Below are positions 17,292 through 26,144 of a stretch of DNA of 64,000 nucleotides, one piece after another. Position numbers and translations under genes: made by a program. Where the stretch lies: NCBI RefSeq assembly GCF_000425165.1, contig NZ_AULG01000012.1, forward strand, positions 62,001 to 126,000, in the 5' to 3' direction. This DNA comes from Photobacterium halotolerans DSM 18316. GTDB taxonomy: Bacteria > Pseudomonadota > Gammaproteobacteria > Enterobacterales > Vibrionaceae. Within the stretch, counting starts at the first letter, position 1. The number at the start of each line of letters is the position of its first letter. Below the pieces are notes generated by a model. The model searched no databases. It had not been told where the DNA came from and saw nothing but the letters and a program-made list of their open reading frames with translations.

Positions 17292-18896
17292 ATGACGGAC
17301 ATGATGCGTGAACAGGCAGTGGAAGAAACCAGCCATACTGAGCATGAGGCACATCATCATCAAAGTGGTATCAAACGCTGGTTGTTTACTACCAACCATA
17401 AGGATATCGGGAGCCTGTACCTGATCTTCAGCTTCACTATGTTCCTGGTCGGCGGAGCGATGGCGATGGTGATCCGGGCTGAATTGTTTCAGCCTGGCTT
17501 GCAGCTGGTGGATCCTAACTTTTTTAATCAGATGACCACAGTACACGGCCTGATCATGGTTTTTGGTGCTGTGATGCCTGCCTTTACCGGGCTGGCGAAC
17601 TGGATGGTGCCACTGATGATAGGGGCGCCGGACATGGCGCTGCCGCGGATGAATAACTGGAGCTTCTGGATTCTGCCGTTTGCCTTCGCCATGCTGCTGG
17701 GGTCGCTGTTGATGGAAGGGGGCGGTCCGAACTTTGGCTGGACTTTCTATGCGCCGCTCTCGACGACTTACAGTCCGCAGAGCACAGGCCTGTTTGTATT
17801 TTCGATCCATATCATGGGTATCAGCTCCATCATGGGGGCCATCAACGTCATAGTCACTATCATGAACTTGCGTGCGCCTGGCATGACGTACATGAAAATG
17901 CCGCTGTTTGTCTGGACCTGGTTGATCACGGCGTTTCTGCTGATCGCCGTGATGCCGGTGCTGGCGGGAGCGGTCACTATGGTGCTGACCGACAAATACT
18001 TTGGCACCAGTTTCTTTGATGCCGCCGGTGGCGGGGACCCGGTGATGTTCCAGCATATCTTCTGGTTCTTCGGGCATCCGGAAGTGTACATCATGATTTT
18101 GCCGAGTTTCGGCATCGTTTCCGCAATTATCCCGGCGTTTTCGCGCAAAAGACTGTTTGGCTACAGTTCCATGGTGTATGCAACGGCGTCTATTGCCGGC
18201 CTGAGCTTCCTGGTGTGGGCGCACCACATGTTCACCACAGGGATGCCGGTGGCTGCCGAGCTGTTTTTCATGTACTGCACCATGCTGATATCCGTGCCGA
18301 CCGGGGTGAAAGTGTTTAACTGGGTGGCGACCATGTGGCGAGGTTCACTGACCTTTGAAGTGCCCATGCTGTTTGCTATCGCTTTCATCGTCCTCTTTAC
18401 CATAGGCGGTTTCTCCGGCCTGATGCTGGCGATCACCCCGGCAGATTTCCAGTACCACGATACCTATTTTGTGGTGGCCCATTTCCATTACGTGCTGGTG
18501 TCAGGCGCGATCTTCTCCATCATGGCCGCGGCCTATTACTGGCTGCCCAAGTGGACAGGGCACATGTTCGATGAACGCCTGGCGAAATGGCATTTCTGGT
18601 GCTCGGTGATTTCCGTCAATATTCTGTTCTTCCCGATGCATTTCCTGGGTCTGGCAGGGATGCCGCGGCGGATTCCGGATTATGCGCTGCAGTTTGCCGA
18701 TGTGAATGCCATCGTCAGTATTGGCGGCTTTCTGTTTGGTCTGTCGCAGCTGATTTTCCTGGCGGTCGTGGTGAAGTGTGCGCGTGGCGGGGAGCCGGCA
18801 GGTGCGAAACCCTGGGATGGTGCCGAAGGGCTGGAGTGGACAGTACCTTCCCCGGCTCCTCATCATACTTTCTCCACGCCGCCTAAGGTGGACTAA
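17292..18896 (+). CDS. coxA: Cytochrome c oxidase subunit I
   Basis: A 534-residue heme-copper oxidase catalytic subunit with 12 membrane helices. Visible marks are the low-spin heme ligand region TTVHGLIMVFGAVMP, the CuB-His/Tyr helix WFFGHPEVYIMILP (H-x3-Y crosslink), the WAHHMFTTGMP His pair, and HDTYFVVAHFHYVL with both heme ligands. The Glu of the D-channel is present (GHPEVY), consistent with an A-type oxidase. The N-terminus is His-rich (HTEHEAHHHQ). It starts 13 bp after coxB in the same operon. Confidence 0.97.
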   Translation: MTDMMREQAVEETSHTEHEAHHHQSGIKRWLFTTNHKDIGSLYLIFSFTMFLVGGAMAMVIRAELFQPGLQLVDPNFFNQMTTVHGLIMVFGAVMPAFTGLANWMVPLMIGAPDMALPRMNNWSFWILPFAFAMLLGSLLMEGGGPNFGWTFYAPLSTTYSPQSTGLFVFSIHIMGISSIMGAINVIVTIMNLRAPGMTYMKMPLFVWTWLITAFLLIAVMPVLAGAVTMVLTDKYFGTSFFDAAGGGDPVMFQHIFWFFGHPEVYIMILPSFGIVSAIIPAFSRKRLFGYSSMVYATASIAGLSFLVWAHHMFTTGMPVAAELFFMYCTMLISVPTGVKVFNWVATMWRGSLTFEVPMLFAIAFIVLFTIGGFSGLMLAITPADFQYHDTYFVVAHFHYVLVSGAIFSIMAAAYYWLPKWTGHMFDERLAKWHFWCSVISVNILFFPMHFLGLAGMPRRIPDYALQFADVNAIVSIGGFLFGLSQLIFLAVVVKCARGGEPAGAKPWDGAEGLEWTVPSPAPHHTFSTPPKVD

Positions 18897-18905
18897 GGAG
18901 GCGAT

Positions 18906-19457
18906 ATGGCTGACACCGATAAGGAAAAAGGTAAGAAGAAGTCGTTACTGAGCCTGATTTTACTGTCACTGGGGATGTTTGGCTTCGCCTTTGCGCTGGT
19001 GCCTCTCTATGACGTGTTTTGTGAAGTCACAGGTATTAATGGCAAGACATCCAATCAGGCTGCCATGGCCAGTGAGCAGGTCGATGACAAACGCACCGTT
19101 ACCGTGGAGTTTATGGCCTATATCAATCCTGGCATGGCCTGGCGCTTTGAACCGGAAGTGACCCGGTTGGTGGTGCATCCGGGTGAAACCTACAAAGTAC
19201 TGTATTCGGCCCAGAACCTGACTCAGACCGCCACCGTGGGTCAGGCGGTGCCGTCCGTTTCTCCGGGGCTGGGGGCGCAGTATTTTAACAAGATTGAATG
19301 TTTTTGCTTTAACCGTCAGCCACTGGCTGCCGGGGCGTCAGCAGAGCTGCCTTTGCTCTTCTATATTGATCCCAAGCTGCCTGAGGACATCAATACACTG
19401 ACACTGGCTTATACCTTGTTTAACGCTCAGCCGGAACCCGCGGCGCAAACGCAATGA
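18906..19457 (+). CDS. ctaG: Cytochrome c oxidase assembly protein CtaG/Cox11
   Basis: A 183-residue copper chaperone for the CuB centre. One N-terminal membrane anchor (about 15-35, ending VPLYDVFCEVTG) is followed by a periplasmic beta-sandwich with the copper-binding IECFCFNRQPL motif near residue 139. Length is typical. Nine bp lie between coxA and its start, and its stop overlaps an in-frame ATG of the coxC region. Confidence 0.95.
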   Translation: MADTDKEKGKKKSLLSLILLSLGMFGFAFALVPLYDVFCEVTGINGKTSNQAAMASEQVDDKRTVTVEFMAYINPGMAWRFEPEVTRLVVHPGETYKVLYSAQNLTQTATVGQAVPSVSPGLGAQYFNKIECFCFNRQPLAAGASAELPLLFYIDPKLPEDINTLTLAYTLFNAQPEPAAQTQ

Positions 19458-19465
19458 GGTCAACC

Positions 19466-20368
19466 ATGGCGAATCCGTACACAGAACATGAGCAGTCCCT
19501 GAAACCTTCCCATGAGCATTACTATGTGCCGGCGGCCAGCGCCTGGCCGATAGTAGGGGCTGTGGCGCTCTTTTTGATAGCCATGGGCGCCGGTGCCACT
19601 GTCGGTGGACTGTTCGGCGGCAATGGCCCCTGGATTTTGATGGGCGGGGTGGGCCTGCTGCTGATCATGCTGGTGGGCTGGTTCCGGGATGTGATCCGCG
19701 AATCGATGACCGGTCTGTACAGCTCACAGATGGATCGCTCCTTTCGTCAGGGCATGAGCTGGTTCATTTTCTCTGAAGTGATGTTTTTTGCCGCCTTTTT
19801 CGGGGCACTGTTCTACGCCCGGATGATAGCCGTGCCCTGGCTGGGCGGGGCCGGAAATAACGCCATGACACACGAAGTGCTGTGGCCGGAGTTTGTCGCA
19901 CAGTGGCCGCTGATCATGACACCTGACGGCACGGAAACTCAGGCCATGGGGCCGCTTGGTCTGCCGCTCTACAATACCCTGATTCTGCTGACCTCTTCTG
20001 TGACGGTGCATTTTGCCCATGTGGCACTGGAAAACGGTAACCGCCCGCGCCTGACCCTTTATCTGCTGCTAACTGTGCTGCTGGGTGGCTTGTTCGTGTA
20101 CCTGCAGGGGGTCGAATATATCCATGCCTATCAAGACATGGATCTGACCTTAGATGCCGGGGTCTACGGCAATACCTTCTTTATGCTGACCGGTTTCCAC
20201 GGCCTGCATGTGACTCTGGGCACTCTTATTCTCTTTATCGTCTGGCTGCGGGTGCTGAAAGGGCACTTTTCACCGGAGCACCATTTTGCCTTTCAGGCCG
20301 GTGCCTGGTACTGGCACTTTGTGGACGTGGTGTGGCTGGGGTTGTTTGTCTTTGTCTATATTCTCTGA
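19466..20368 (+). CDS. coxC: Cytochrome c oxidase subunit III
   Basis: A 300-residue subunit III with seven membrane helices. Family marks are the helix SWFIFSEVMFFAAFFGALFYAR with the conserved Glu and TGFHGLHVTLGTL near residue 239, then FAFQAGAWYWHFVDVVWLGLF at the C-terminus. A long loop between helices 3 and 4 (about 115-160) is typical of this proteobacterial group. I selected ATG 19466, with GAGGT upstream, over ATG 19454, which overlaps the ctaG stop. Confidence 0.96.
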   Translation: MANPYTEHEQSLKPSHEHYYVPAASAWPIVGAVALFLIAMGAGATVGGLFGGNGPWILMGGVGLLLIMLVGWFRDVIRESMTGLYSSQMDRSFRQGMSWFIFSEVMFFAAFFGALFYARMIAVPWLGGAGNNAMTHEVLWPEFVAQWPLIMTPDGTETQAMGPLGLPLYNTLILLTSSVTVHFAHVALENGNRPRLTLYLLLTVLLGGLFVYLQGVEYIHAYQDMDLTLDAGVYGNTFFMLTGFHGLHVTLGTLILFIVWLRVLKGHFSPEHHFAFQAGAWYWHFVDVVWLGLFVFVYIL

Positions 20369-20380
20369 TGCCGGAGGGCC

Positions 20381-20587
20381 TCAGAACGGCCGGGGATGCG
20401 GCTCGATAAGACCCGTTGCCAGTGCCAGCAAGAGCAGGGCAAACAGCAGGACAGAAAACAGCACGCGCCGACCAAGGTAGTGAGACATAGGCTTGCTTTG
20501 CTTGCCTTTCAGCATCACTGGCAAGGCACGGAATAAGTTAAACAAGATAAAGAACAGCAGGCAGACAATCAGGATTTTCAGCAACAT
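20381..20587 (-). CDS. DUF2909 family small twin-helix membrane protein
   Basis: A 68-residue protein with two membrane segments (about 3-22 and 42-62) joined by a basic loop (KGKQSKPMSHYLGRR). It matches the DUF2909 family that sits, opposite in direction, inside cox clusters of Pseudomonas and relatives (between coxC and SURF1). Function unknown; its place suggests a part in oxidase assembly or regulation. It interrupts the plus-strand run of cox genes, so SURF1 and later genes either read through it or have their own promoter. Confidence 0.75.
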   Translation of the reverse strand: MLLKILIVCLLFFILFNLFRALPVMLKGKQSKPMSHYLGRRVLFSVLLFALLLLALATGLIEPHPRPF

Positions 20588-20640
20588 GACAGCTCCGTGG
20601 TTGGCTGAATCAGGGCGTCAGGGATGAGGCAAAGGACGCG

Positions 20641-21321
20641 ATGAGACGGACAGGGTTTATTCTTTTTACTTTGGTGGTCCTGTCGGTGTTGGTCAAGCTG
20701 GGAATGTGGCAGATCTCACGGGGACAGGAAAAAGAAACGCTGACAGCGGCACTGAAGCTCAGGGGAGAGCAGACTTTCTACAGTGTCGCCAGCCTGCCGG
20801 ATGATCCTTTGTGGTACCGGGTCAGGCTAAGCGGCGAATATGATCACAGCAAAGCGATTTTACTGGATAACCAGCTGGATCGCGGTCGGCCGGGTTATCA
20901 CCTGTTTTACCCGTTCCGGACGGAAAACGGCGCCTGGGTACTGGTGAACTTAGGCTGGTTACCTGCCCCGCAATACCGGGATGAGCTGCCTGTGTTACCC
21001 GAATTTCATGGCCAGGTCATGCTGACGGGCATGGTTGCCCCCTCAACTCAGCTGCCTGAACTGAGCGAGGCAGAGACAGAAAACGGCTGGCCAAGGCGGG
21101 TGCAAAACATCAAGCCACAAGAACTGGCAGACGCAACGGGATTGCCCTTGCCTGACTGGGTCATACAGATAGCGCCGGATGATCCGCTGGCACTCAAACA
21201 GAACTGGCAGGCCGTAGTGATGGGGCCGGAAAAGCATTATGCCTATGCCGTGCAGTGGTTTCTGCTGGCGCTGGCCGTCGCCGGGCTGGCCTGGTGGTGG
21301 CTGAAACGCAGTACGCATTGA
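20641..21321 (+). CDS. SURF1 family cytochrome oxidase biogenesis protein
   Basis: A 226-residue protein with the SURF1 layout: one membrane helix at each end (about 5-21 and 200-218) and a periplasmic domain between. Typical sequences are LGMWQISRGQEKE after helix 1, WYRVRLSGEYD, LLDNQLDRGRPGYH and WVLVNLGWLP. SURF1 helps insert heme a into subunit I. It lies in the cox cluster upstream of the heme A genes. Confidence 0.92.
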   Translation: MRRTGFILFTLVVLSVLVKLGMWQISRGQEKETLTAALKLRGEQTFYSVASLPDDPLWYRVRLSGEYDHSKAILLDNQLDRGRPGYHLFYPFRTENGAWVLVNLGWLPAPQYRDELPVLPEFHGQVMLTGMVAPSTQLPELSEAETENGWPRRVQNIKPQELADATGLPLPDWVIQIAPDDPLALKQNWQAVVMGPEKHYAYAVQWFLLALAVAGLAWWWLKRSTH

Positions 21322-21355
21322 GAACGCAGTAGGCACTGAGAAGCAGGAGTCAGGG

Positions 21356-21904
21356 ATGAGAAAACACATCAATTTAGTGTTGTTGTTACTGTTGTTTGTG
21401 CTGCCTGTGGTGGTGGCCAAGCTGGTGCTGGACAACCACTGGTATCAGGGGGGAGCCATCAATCGTGGGCAGCTACTGGAGCAGCCTGTGGTGACCGACT
21501 GGCAGGGGATGCGTGGCAAATGGCAATTGGTGTATCTGCTGCCGGCAGAGTGTGATGCCCGCTGCCAGGGTGCCTTGTTTAATTTGCGCCAGGTGCCTCA
21601 GGCCATGGGCGCCGAGCAGGAACGCATTGCCAGCCTGGTGCTGGTCTCAGGTCAGGGGGACAGCGGCTTGCCCGCTGCAGAGCATGTGCAGGCCGACGGC
21701 AGTACAGTACTGACCGCACCGGACCCTGTCCTTGACCAGATCCGCGCGTTGGAATTCGGTGCTCAGGCCATTTATATCTCAGACCCGCAGGGCAATGTCA
21801 TGCTGGCTTATCCTCTGGTGGAAGGACAGACGCAGGTACTGGCGCAGGGTAAGGATATGCTGAGAGATCTCAAACGTTTACTCAAGGTTTCTAAAATAGG
21901 CTGA
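21356..21904 (+). CDS. Membrane-anchored thioredoxin-like protein, degenerate SCO type
   Basis: A 182-residue protein with an N-terminal membrane anchor (about 6-24) and a periplasmic domain. The segment WQLVYLLPAECDARC places a CxxxC pair near residues 69-73, the spacing used for copper by SCO1/SenC proteins, and the fold-typical IYISDPQGNVMLAYPL strand pair follows near 140. It occupies the place of an uncharacterised gene in Pseudomonas cox clusters (as I recall, PA0111). A SCO-like copper or thiol role is inference. SURF1 is 34 bp upstream and ctaA 31 bp downstream. Confidence 0.78.
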   Translation: MRKHINLVLLLLLFVLPVVVAKLVLDNHWYQGGAINRGQLLEQPVVTDWQGMRGKWQLVYLLPAECDARCQGALFNLRQVPQAMGAEQERIASLVLVSGQGDSGLPAAEHVQADGSTVLTAPDPVLDQIRALEFGAQAIYISDPQGNVMLAYPLVEGQTQVLAQGKDMLRDLKRLLKVSKIG

Positions 21905-21935
21905 TGCTGCAAACCGCATGCGCTAAGGAGTGGCG

Positions 21936-23090
21936 ATGTTATCAATGGCTTCTTCCCGTTACCGGCAGGCCGACCGGCGCTTTACCTGGCTGGTTGGACT
22001 GACTCTCTTATTATCCGTTGCTGTGATAGCCCTGGGGGCGTATACCCGGCTGACAGAAGCCGGGCTTGGCTGCCCGGACTGGCCCGGCTGCTATGGTTTC
22101 ATGACAGTCCCTAAAACTGACGCTCAGCATGCACTGGCCCAGCAGGCTTTCCCGGATCACCCGGTGGAGGTGCATAAAGCCTGGAATGAAATGATCCACC
22201 GCTACATGGCCGGTGCGCTCGGGCTGCTGATCGTCGCTCTGAATATCCTGGCCCGTCGCCGTGATGACAGGCCGCGCCGCTTACCTCTGGTGTTACTGGG
22301 GCTGGTGGTGTTTCAGGCGTTGCTGGGCATGTGGACGGTGACCATGTCGCTCAAGCCGGTGATAGTGATGGGTCACCTGCTGGGCGGTTTTACCACAGCC
22401 AGCCTGCTGCTGGTGCTCTGGTTGCGGGTACTGCGGAGACACAGAAAGCGGCCTGCGACAGCGGTTGCCTCTTCTTCTCAGTTAGTCAGTGTCAGGCGCT
22501 TAGCCGTGGCCGGGCTGATAGTGGTGGCGGTGCAGATTGCACTGGGCGGCTGGACGGCAGCCAACTATGCTGCTGTGGTCTGCACTCAGCTGCCTGTCTG
22601 CGAAGTGGACTGGGTGAGTAAATTTGATATCAGGGCGTTTGAGCCCTGGCAACCGGGCTTTCAGACCTATCAGTATGGCGTGCTCAATTTTGATCAGCGG
22701 GTGTCTATTCATGCCGCGCACCGCATCGGCGCCATACTGACTACCCTGGTGATCCTGCTGCTTGTCTGGCGGCTCTGGCACATCGGCTGGCGGCGCTACG
22801 CCGTGCTGATACTGGCGCTGCTCTCAGTGCAGATCGCGCTGGGGGTGACGAATGTACTGGCCAGCCTGCCACTGCCAGTGGCTGTGGCTCATAACCTGGG
22901 GGGATTGAGTTTACTGCTCAGCGTACTGGCGGCGAACTGGGCTTTGTTGATGGCCCCGGCTGCGGTGAGTGTCAGCCGGGCTGCACCTATACCGCGAGTG
23001 AAAACGGTCCGTCATGCACTGATTCGGGCGCAGGCAGGCACACATGGAAGGCACACACATTTTGGCCGTATGACACCCAAGTCAGGCTAA
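21936..23090 (+). CDS. ctaA: Heme A synthase CtaA (COX15)
   Basis: A 384-residue polytopic membrane enzyme that oxidises heme O to heme A. Eight membrane helices carry the conserved histidines in WNEMIHRYMAG, VIVMGHLLGG, SIHAAHRIGA and AVAHNLGGL; the motif GAYTRLTEAGLGCPDWPGCYG near residue 33 is typical. The basic C-terminal tail (about 345-384, VKTVRHALIRAQAG) is longer than usual. The ATG at 21936 follows AAGGAG with good spacing; a GTG two codons upstream overlaps that site. Confidence 0.95.
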   Translation: MLSMASSRYRQADRRFTWLVGLTLLLSVAVIALGAYTRLTEAGLGCPDWPGCYGFMTVPKTDAQHALAQQAFPDHPVEVHKAWNEMIHRYMAGALGLLIVALNILARRRDDRPRRLPLVLLGLVVFQALLGMWTVTMSLKPVIVMGHLLGGFTTASLLLVLWLRVLRRHRKRPATAVASSSQLVSVRRLAVAGLIVVAVQIALGGWTAANYAAVVCTQLPVCEVDWVSKFDIRAFEPWQPGFQTYQYGVLNFDQRVSIHAAHRIGAILTTLVILLLVWRLWHIGWRRYAVLILALLSVQIALGVTNVLASLPLPVAVAHNLGGLSLLLSVLAANWALLMAPAAVSVSRAAPIPRVKTVRHALIRAQAGTHGRHTHFGRMTPKSG

Positions 23091-23108
23091 TTCAGGGAGG
23101 TAGGCGAC

Positions 23109-24035
23109 ATGGCGAAATCACAATCACTGGAACAGCGCCAGATAGCGTATTCAGGCCGAAGCTGGCGCCAGCTGGGGCGCGATTATCTGATGATGACCAA
23201 GCCGAAAGTAGTGGCGATGCTGTTGCTGACGGCGCTGGTGGGCATGTGTCTGGCTGTCCCGGGGATCCCGCCCGTTAAAGCCGTGGTGCTGGGGTTGCTG
23301 GGGATTGGCTTGCAGTCGGCGTCTGCGGCGGCCTTTAATCATGTGCTCGATCGGCAATTAGACGCCAAAATGGCCCGCACCCATCACAGGCCTCTGGCGC
23401 GCGGACGGGTGCCGACTGTCAATGCGGTGATTTTTGCCACTGTGCTGATGATAGTGGGCTTTGCCTTGCTGTGGCAGCTGAACCCGCTGACCGCCTGGCT
23501 GACGCTGGCCAGTCTGGTCGGTTATGCGCTGGTTTACACGGTGTGGCTCAAGCACGCCACGCCACAGAATATCGTCATCGGTGGCCTGGCCGGCGCCGCG
23601 CCGCCCTTGCTCGGCTGGGCGGCGGTAACCGGCCAGTTTGATCCTCATGCGCTGTTGCTGGTGATGCTGGTGTTCGCCTGGACACCGCCGCATTTCTGGG
23701 CGCTGGCGATACACCGCCGCGATGATTATGCCAAAGCTGATATTCCTATGCTGCCGGTGACGCACGGGATAGCTTTCACCAAGACCATGGTACTGCTGTA
23801 TACCCTGATTCTGACGCTGATCGGCCTGTTGCCCTGGCTGACTGGCATGAGCGGTGCGCTGTATCTGGCGGGCAGTCTGATGCTGAATCTGGGCTTTGTC
23901 GGCTACGCGCTTAAGCTCAAGTTTGCCGATGAACCTGGCCATGCCTGGGCCACGTTCAAGTTTTCTATCTGGCACCTGCTGGGACTCTTTGTGGTGTTAC
24001 TGGCTGACCACTGGCTGGGAATACTGCTGGCGTAA
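23109..24035 (+). CDS. ctaB: Heme O synthase (protoheme IX farnesyltransferase)
   Basis: A 308-residue UbiA-superfamily membrane enzyme that adds a farnesyl group to heme b. The metal motif [20 protein letters not shown] lies near residue 78, and the second conserved loop reads [19 protein letters not shown] near residue 201. Nine membrane helices are visible. It ends the cox cluster, 18 bp after ctaA. No sco/senC gene follows, unlike the otherwise same-order cluster of Pseudomonas. Confidence 0.95.
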   Translation: MAKSQSLEQRQIAYSGRSWRQLGRDYLMMTKPKVVAMLLLTALVGMCLAVPGIPPVKAVVLGLLGIGLQSASAAAFNHVLDRQLDAKMARTHHRPLARGRVPTVNAVIFATVLMIVGFALLWQLNPLTAWLTLASLVGYALVYTVWLKHATPQNIVIGGLAGAAPPLLGWAAVTGQFDPHALLLVMLVFAWTPPHFWALAIHRRDDYAKADIPMLPVTHGIAFTKTMVLLYTLILTLIGLLPWLTGMSGALYLAGSLMLNLGFVGYALKLKFADEPGHAWATFKFSIWHLLGLFVVLLADHWLGILLA

Positions 24036-24122
24036 CACAGGCAGATTCATGTTAACAGCTGGCAGTCATGGGTCCTGCTGTTACACTGTGCGGCTAAACG
24101 TGTGAATCATAAGGTTGAAACT

Positions 24123-25472
24123 GTGCTGGCCGCATTAAAAGATATTTCCCTCCACCGCCAGGTCTTTGCCCTGGCGCTTCCTATGGTGCTGTCCAACATC
24201 ACTGTCCCTTTGCTGGGGCTGGTGGATGCGGCTGTGATCGGCCATCTTGAGCATGCCTGGTATCTGGGTGGCGTGGCTGTCGGCGGCACCATGATAAGCG
24301 TGACTTTCTGGTTGCTCGGTTTTCTGCGCATGGCAACCACAGGGCTGTGCGCGCAGGCGTTCGGTGCCAGTAATAAAGCGGCTCAGGCCACTGTATTACT
24401 GCAGGGAATTGCCCTGGCCTGGGGGCTGGCGGCGCTGCTGATCCTCAGCCATGGCCTGATAGCGGATGCGGTGTTTTCCGTCAGTGATGCCAGCGATGCA
24501 GTCAAAACCTATGCGGATCAGTATTACTCGATTCGTATCTGGGGGGCGCCGGCGGCGCTGGCCAATTTTGTCATCATGGGCTGGCTGCTGGGCAGTCAGA
24601 ATGCCCGGCTGCCGATGTGGCTGCTGATCATCACCAACAGCATCAACATCCTGCTCGATGTTCTGTTTGTGCTGGGACTGGGCTGGCAGGTGGCCGGTGC
24701 GGCCGCCGCTTCTGTGATCGCCGAATACAGCGGCATGGTACTGGGACTGTATTTTGTTGCCTGCCAGTGGAAAACCCTGAATTTGCCGCCCTGGCGTAGC
24801 CAGCTCAGTCAGGTCGGGCAGGGAATCGGCCGCTTGCTGCGTCTGAATCGGGATATCTTCCTGCGCAGCTTGTGTCTGCAGCTGGCTTTCAGCTTCATGA
24901 CCTTTCAGGGTGCCAGCCTGGGTGATAACGTGGTGGCTGCCAATGCGGTGCTGATGAGCTTTCTGATGCTGGTGTCTTACGGGATGGACGGTTTTGCCTA
25001 TGCCATGGAGGCCATGGTGGGCAAAGCCATAGGCGCCAGAAACCGCGAAGCCCTGAGCCGGACGCTGATCAGTACCACTTTCTGGAGTGTGGTGATCGCG
25101 TTGCTGATGATGCTGGCCTTCACGCTGTTCGGGGATGCGATTATCGCCCTGATCTCGGATATCCCGGCCGTGCAGCGCGAAGCCAGTCGTTACCTGCCCT
25201 GGCTGGCTGCCGTGCCTCTGGTGGCGATGTGGTGCTTTCTGCTGGATGGCATTTTTATCGGCGCGACCCGAGGCAAAGAAATGCGCAACAGCATGTTTAT
25301 CGCGACCTGCAGTTTCTTCCTGATATGGCAGCTGTTCAGCCCGTTTGGTAACCATGCGCTATGGGCGGCGATGTTAGGTTTTCTGGCCATGCGAGGGCTG
25401 TTGCTAGCGGCTATTTTTGCGTATCAATGGCAAAAAAATATTTTTCTTGAAGAGGCCTGTTCTAACAAATAG
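24123..25472 (+). CDS. dinF: MATE family efflux transporter, DinF type
   Basis: A roughly 449-residue transporter with 12 membrane helices in two MATE repeats. The N-terminal FALALPMVLSNITVPLLGLVD and VIGHL, plus ALWAAMLGFLAMRGLLLA near the end, closely follow E. coli DinF, an ion-coupled drug/metabolite exporter. The start is uncertain: GTG 24123 has AAGG eight bases upstream, and GTG 24102 is possible. In E. coli dinF is next to lexA and SOS-controlled; here the cox cluster lies between them and I see no LexA box upstream of dinF. Confidence 0.88.
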   Translation: MLAALKDISLHRQVFALALPMVLSNITVPLLGLVDAAVIGHLEHAWYLGGVAVGGTMISVTFWLLGFLRMATTGLCAQAFGASNKAAQATVLLQGIALAWGLAALLILSHGLIADAVFSVSDASDAVKTYADQYYSIRIWGAPAALANFVIMGWLLGSQNARLPMWLLIITNSINILLDVLFVLGLGWQVAGAAAASVIAEYSGMVLGLYFVACQWKTLNLPPWRSQLSQVGQGIGRLLRLNRDIFLRSLCLQLAFSFMTFQGASLGDNVVAANAVLMSFLMLVSYGMDGFAYAMEAMVGKAIGARNREALSRTLISTTFWSVVIALLMMLAFTLFGDAIIALISDIPAVQREASRYLPWLAAVPLVAMWCFLLDGIFIGATRGKEMRNSMFIATCSFFLIWQLFSPFGNHALWAAMLGFLAMRGLLLAAIFAYQWQKNIFLEEACSNK

Positions 25473-25580
25473 TTATCATATTTTATGCTGTTCAATAAGC
25501 CTGAGCAGGCGAATAACCCTATCCTTTCTTATTGATAGTGTTTAAAGTATGACCTGTTTTAGGCGTTGAGCAGGTTGAAA

Positions 25581-25973
25581 ATGAAACAAAAAATCGGTGT
25601 TTTTTTATTGCTTTTTATGGGTTTACTGTGGTGTTTTAATGCTAGTGCTGTGGCTCCGGGAGCCAAAGTTCGCGTAACGGCAACGGCGTATAATTCCGTG
25701 CCAGCCCAGACCGACAGCAACCCATCCATTGCTGCCTGGGGAGACAGACTTAAGCCGGGAATGAAGGCAATCGCAGTATCTCGAGACCTTTTGAAAATGG
25801 GCCTCAAACACGGCTCTAAAGTAAAAATCTCAGGCCTGCCTGGTGAGTATGTGGTGCTGGATAAGATGCATCACCGCTGGTCAAAGAAAATTGATATCTA
25901 CATGGGCCGTGATATCCGGGCCGCTAAAAACTGGGGCCGACGCGCTGTGACTATCACAGTTTTAAAAGCCTGA
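25581..25973 (+). CDS. Exported 3D (Asp-Asp-Asp) domain protein
   Basis: A 130-residue protein with a signal peptide (MKQKIGVFLLLFMGLLWCFNASA) and a 3D domain, the double-psi barrel related to the lytic transglycosylase MltA catalytic core. Domain marks are VTATAYNSVPAQTDSNPSI, AWGDRLKPGMKAIAVSRDLL, and the Asp-bearing LDKMHHRWSKKIDIYMG near residue 90. A role in peptidoglycan processing is likely from the fold, not shown. The start at 25581 follows an AGG; the frame begins 15 bp earlier at a TTG. Single gene with its own terminator. Confidence 0.82.
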   Translation: MKQKIGVFLLLFMGLLWCFNASAVAPGAKVRVTATAYNSVPAQTDSNPSIAAWGDRLKPGMKAIAVSRDLLKMGLKHGSKVKISGLPGEYVVLDKMHHRWSKKIDIYMGRDIRAAKNWGRRAVTITVLKA

Positions 25974-26050
25974 TATCGCACAATACCTAGCCGAATAATC
26001 GCACGAAAGCCTGATTATCCTGATAGGCATTAAGCACAGACAAGAATGAA

Positions 26051-26077
26051 AAAAGCCGCGAATGCGGCTTTTTTTAT
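26051..26077. terminator. Bidirectional terminator between the 3D gene and nfuA
   Basis: AAAAGCCGC / GCGGCTTTT with loop GAAT is flanked by an A tract on the left and seven Ts on the right, so it can end both the 3D-domain gene and the converging nfuA. Confidence 0.88.
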
Positions 26078-26144
26078 GTGATTTTTCCCGGTGCGCGGGA
26101 GTAGGGATGAGATCCCGCGCGGGCATAAATCAGTAGTAAGACAA

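Noticed and set aside
17259-18227. Long minus-strand frames opposite coxA, dinF and ctaB (for example 24396-25355)
   Set aside because: They are shadows of membrane-protein genes, rich in His, Gln and Arg, a usual by-product of GC-rich codons on the other strand.
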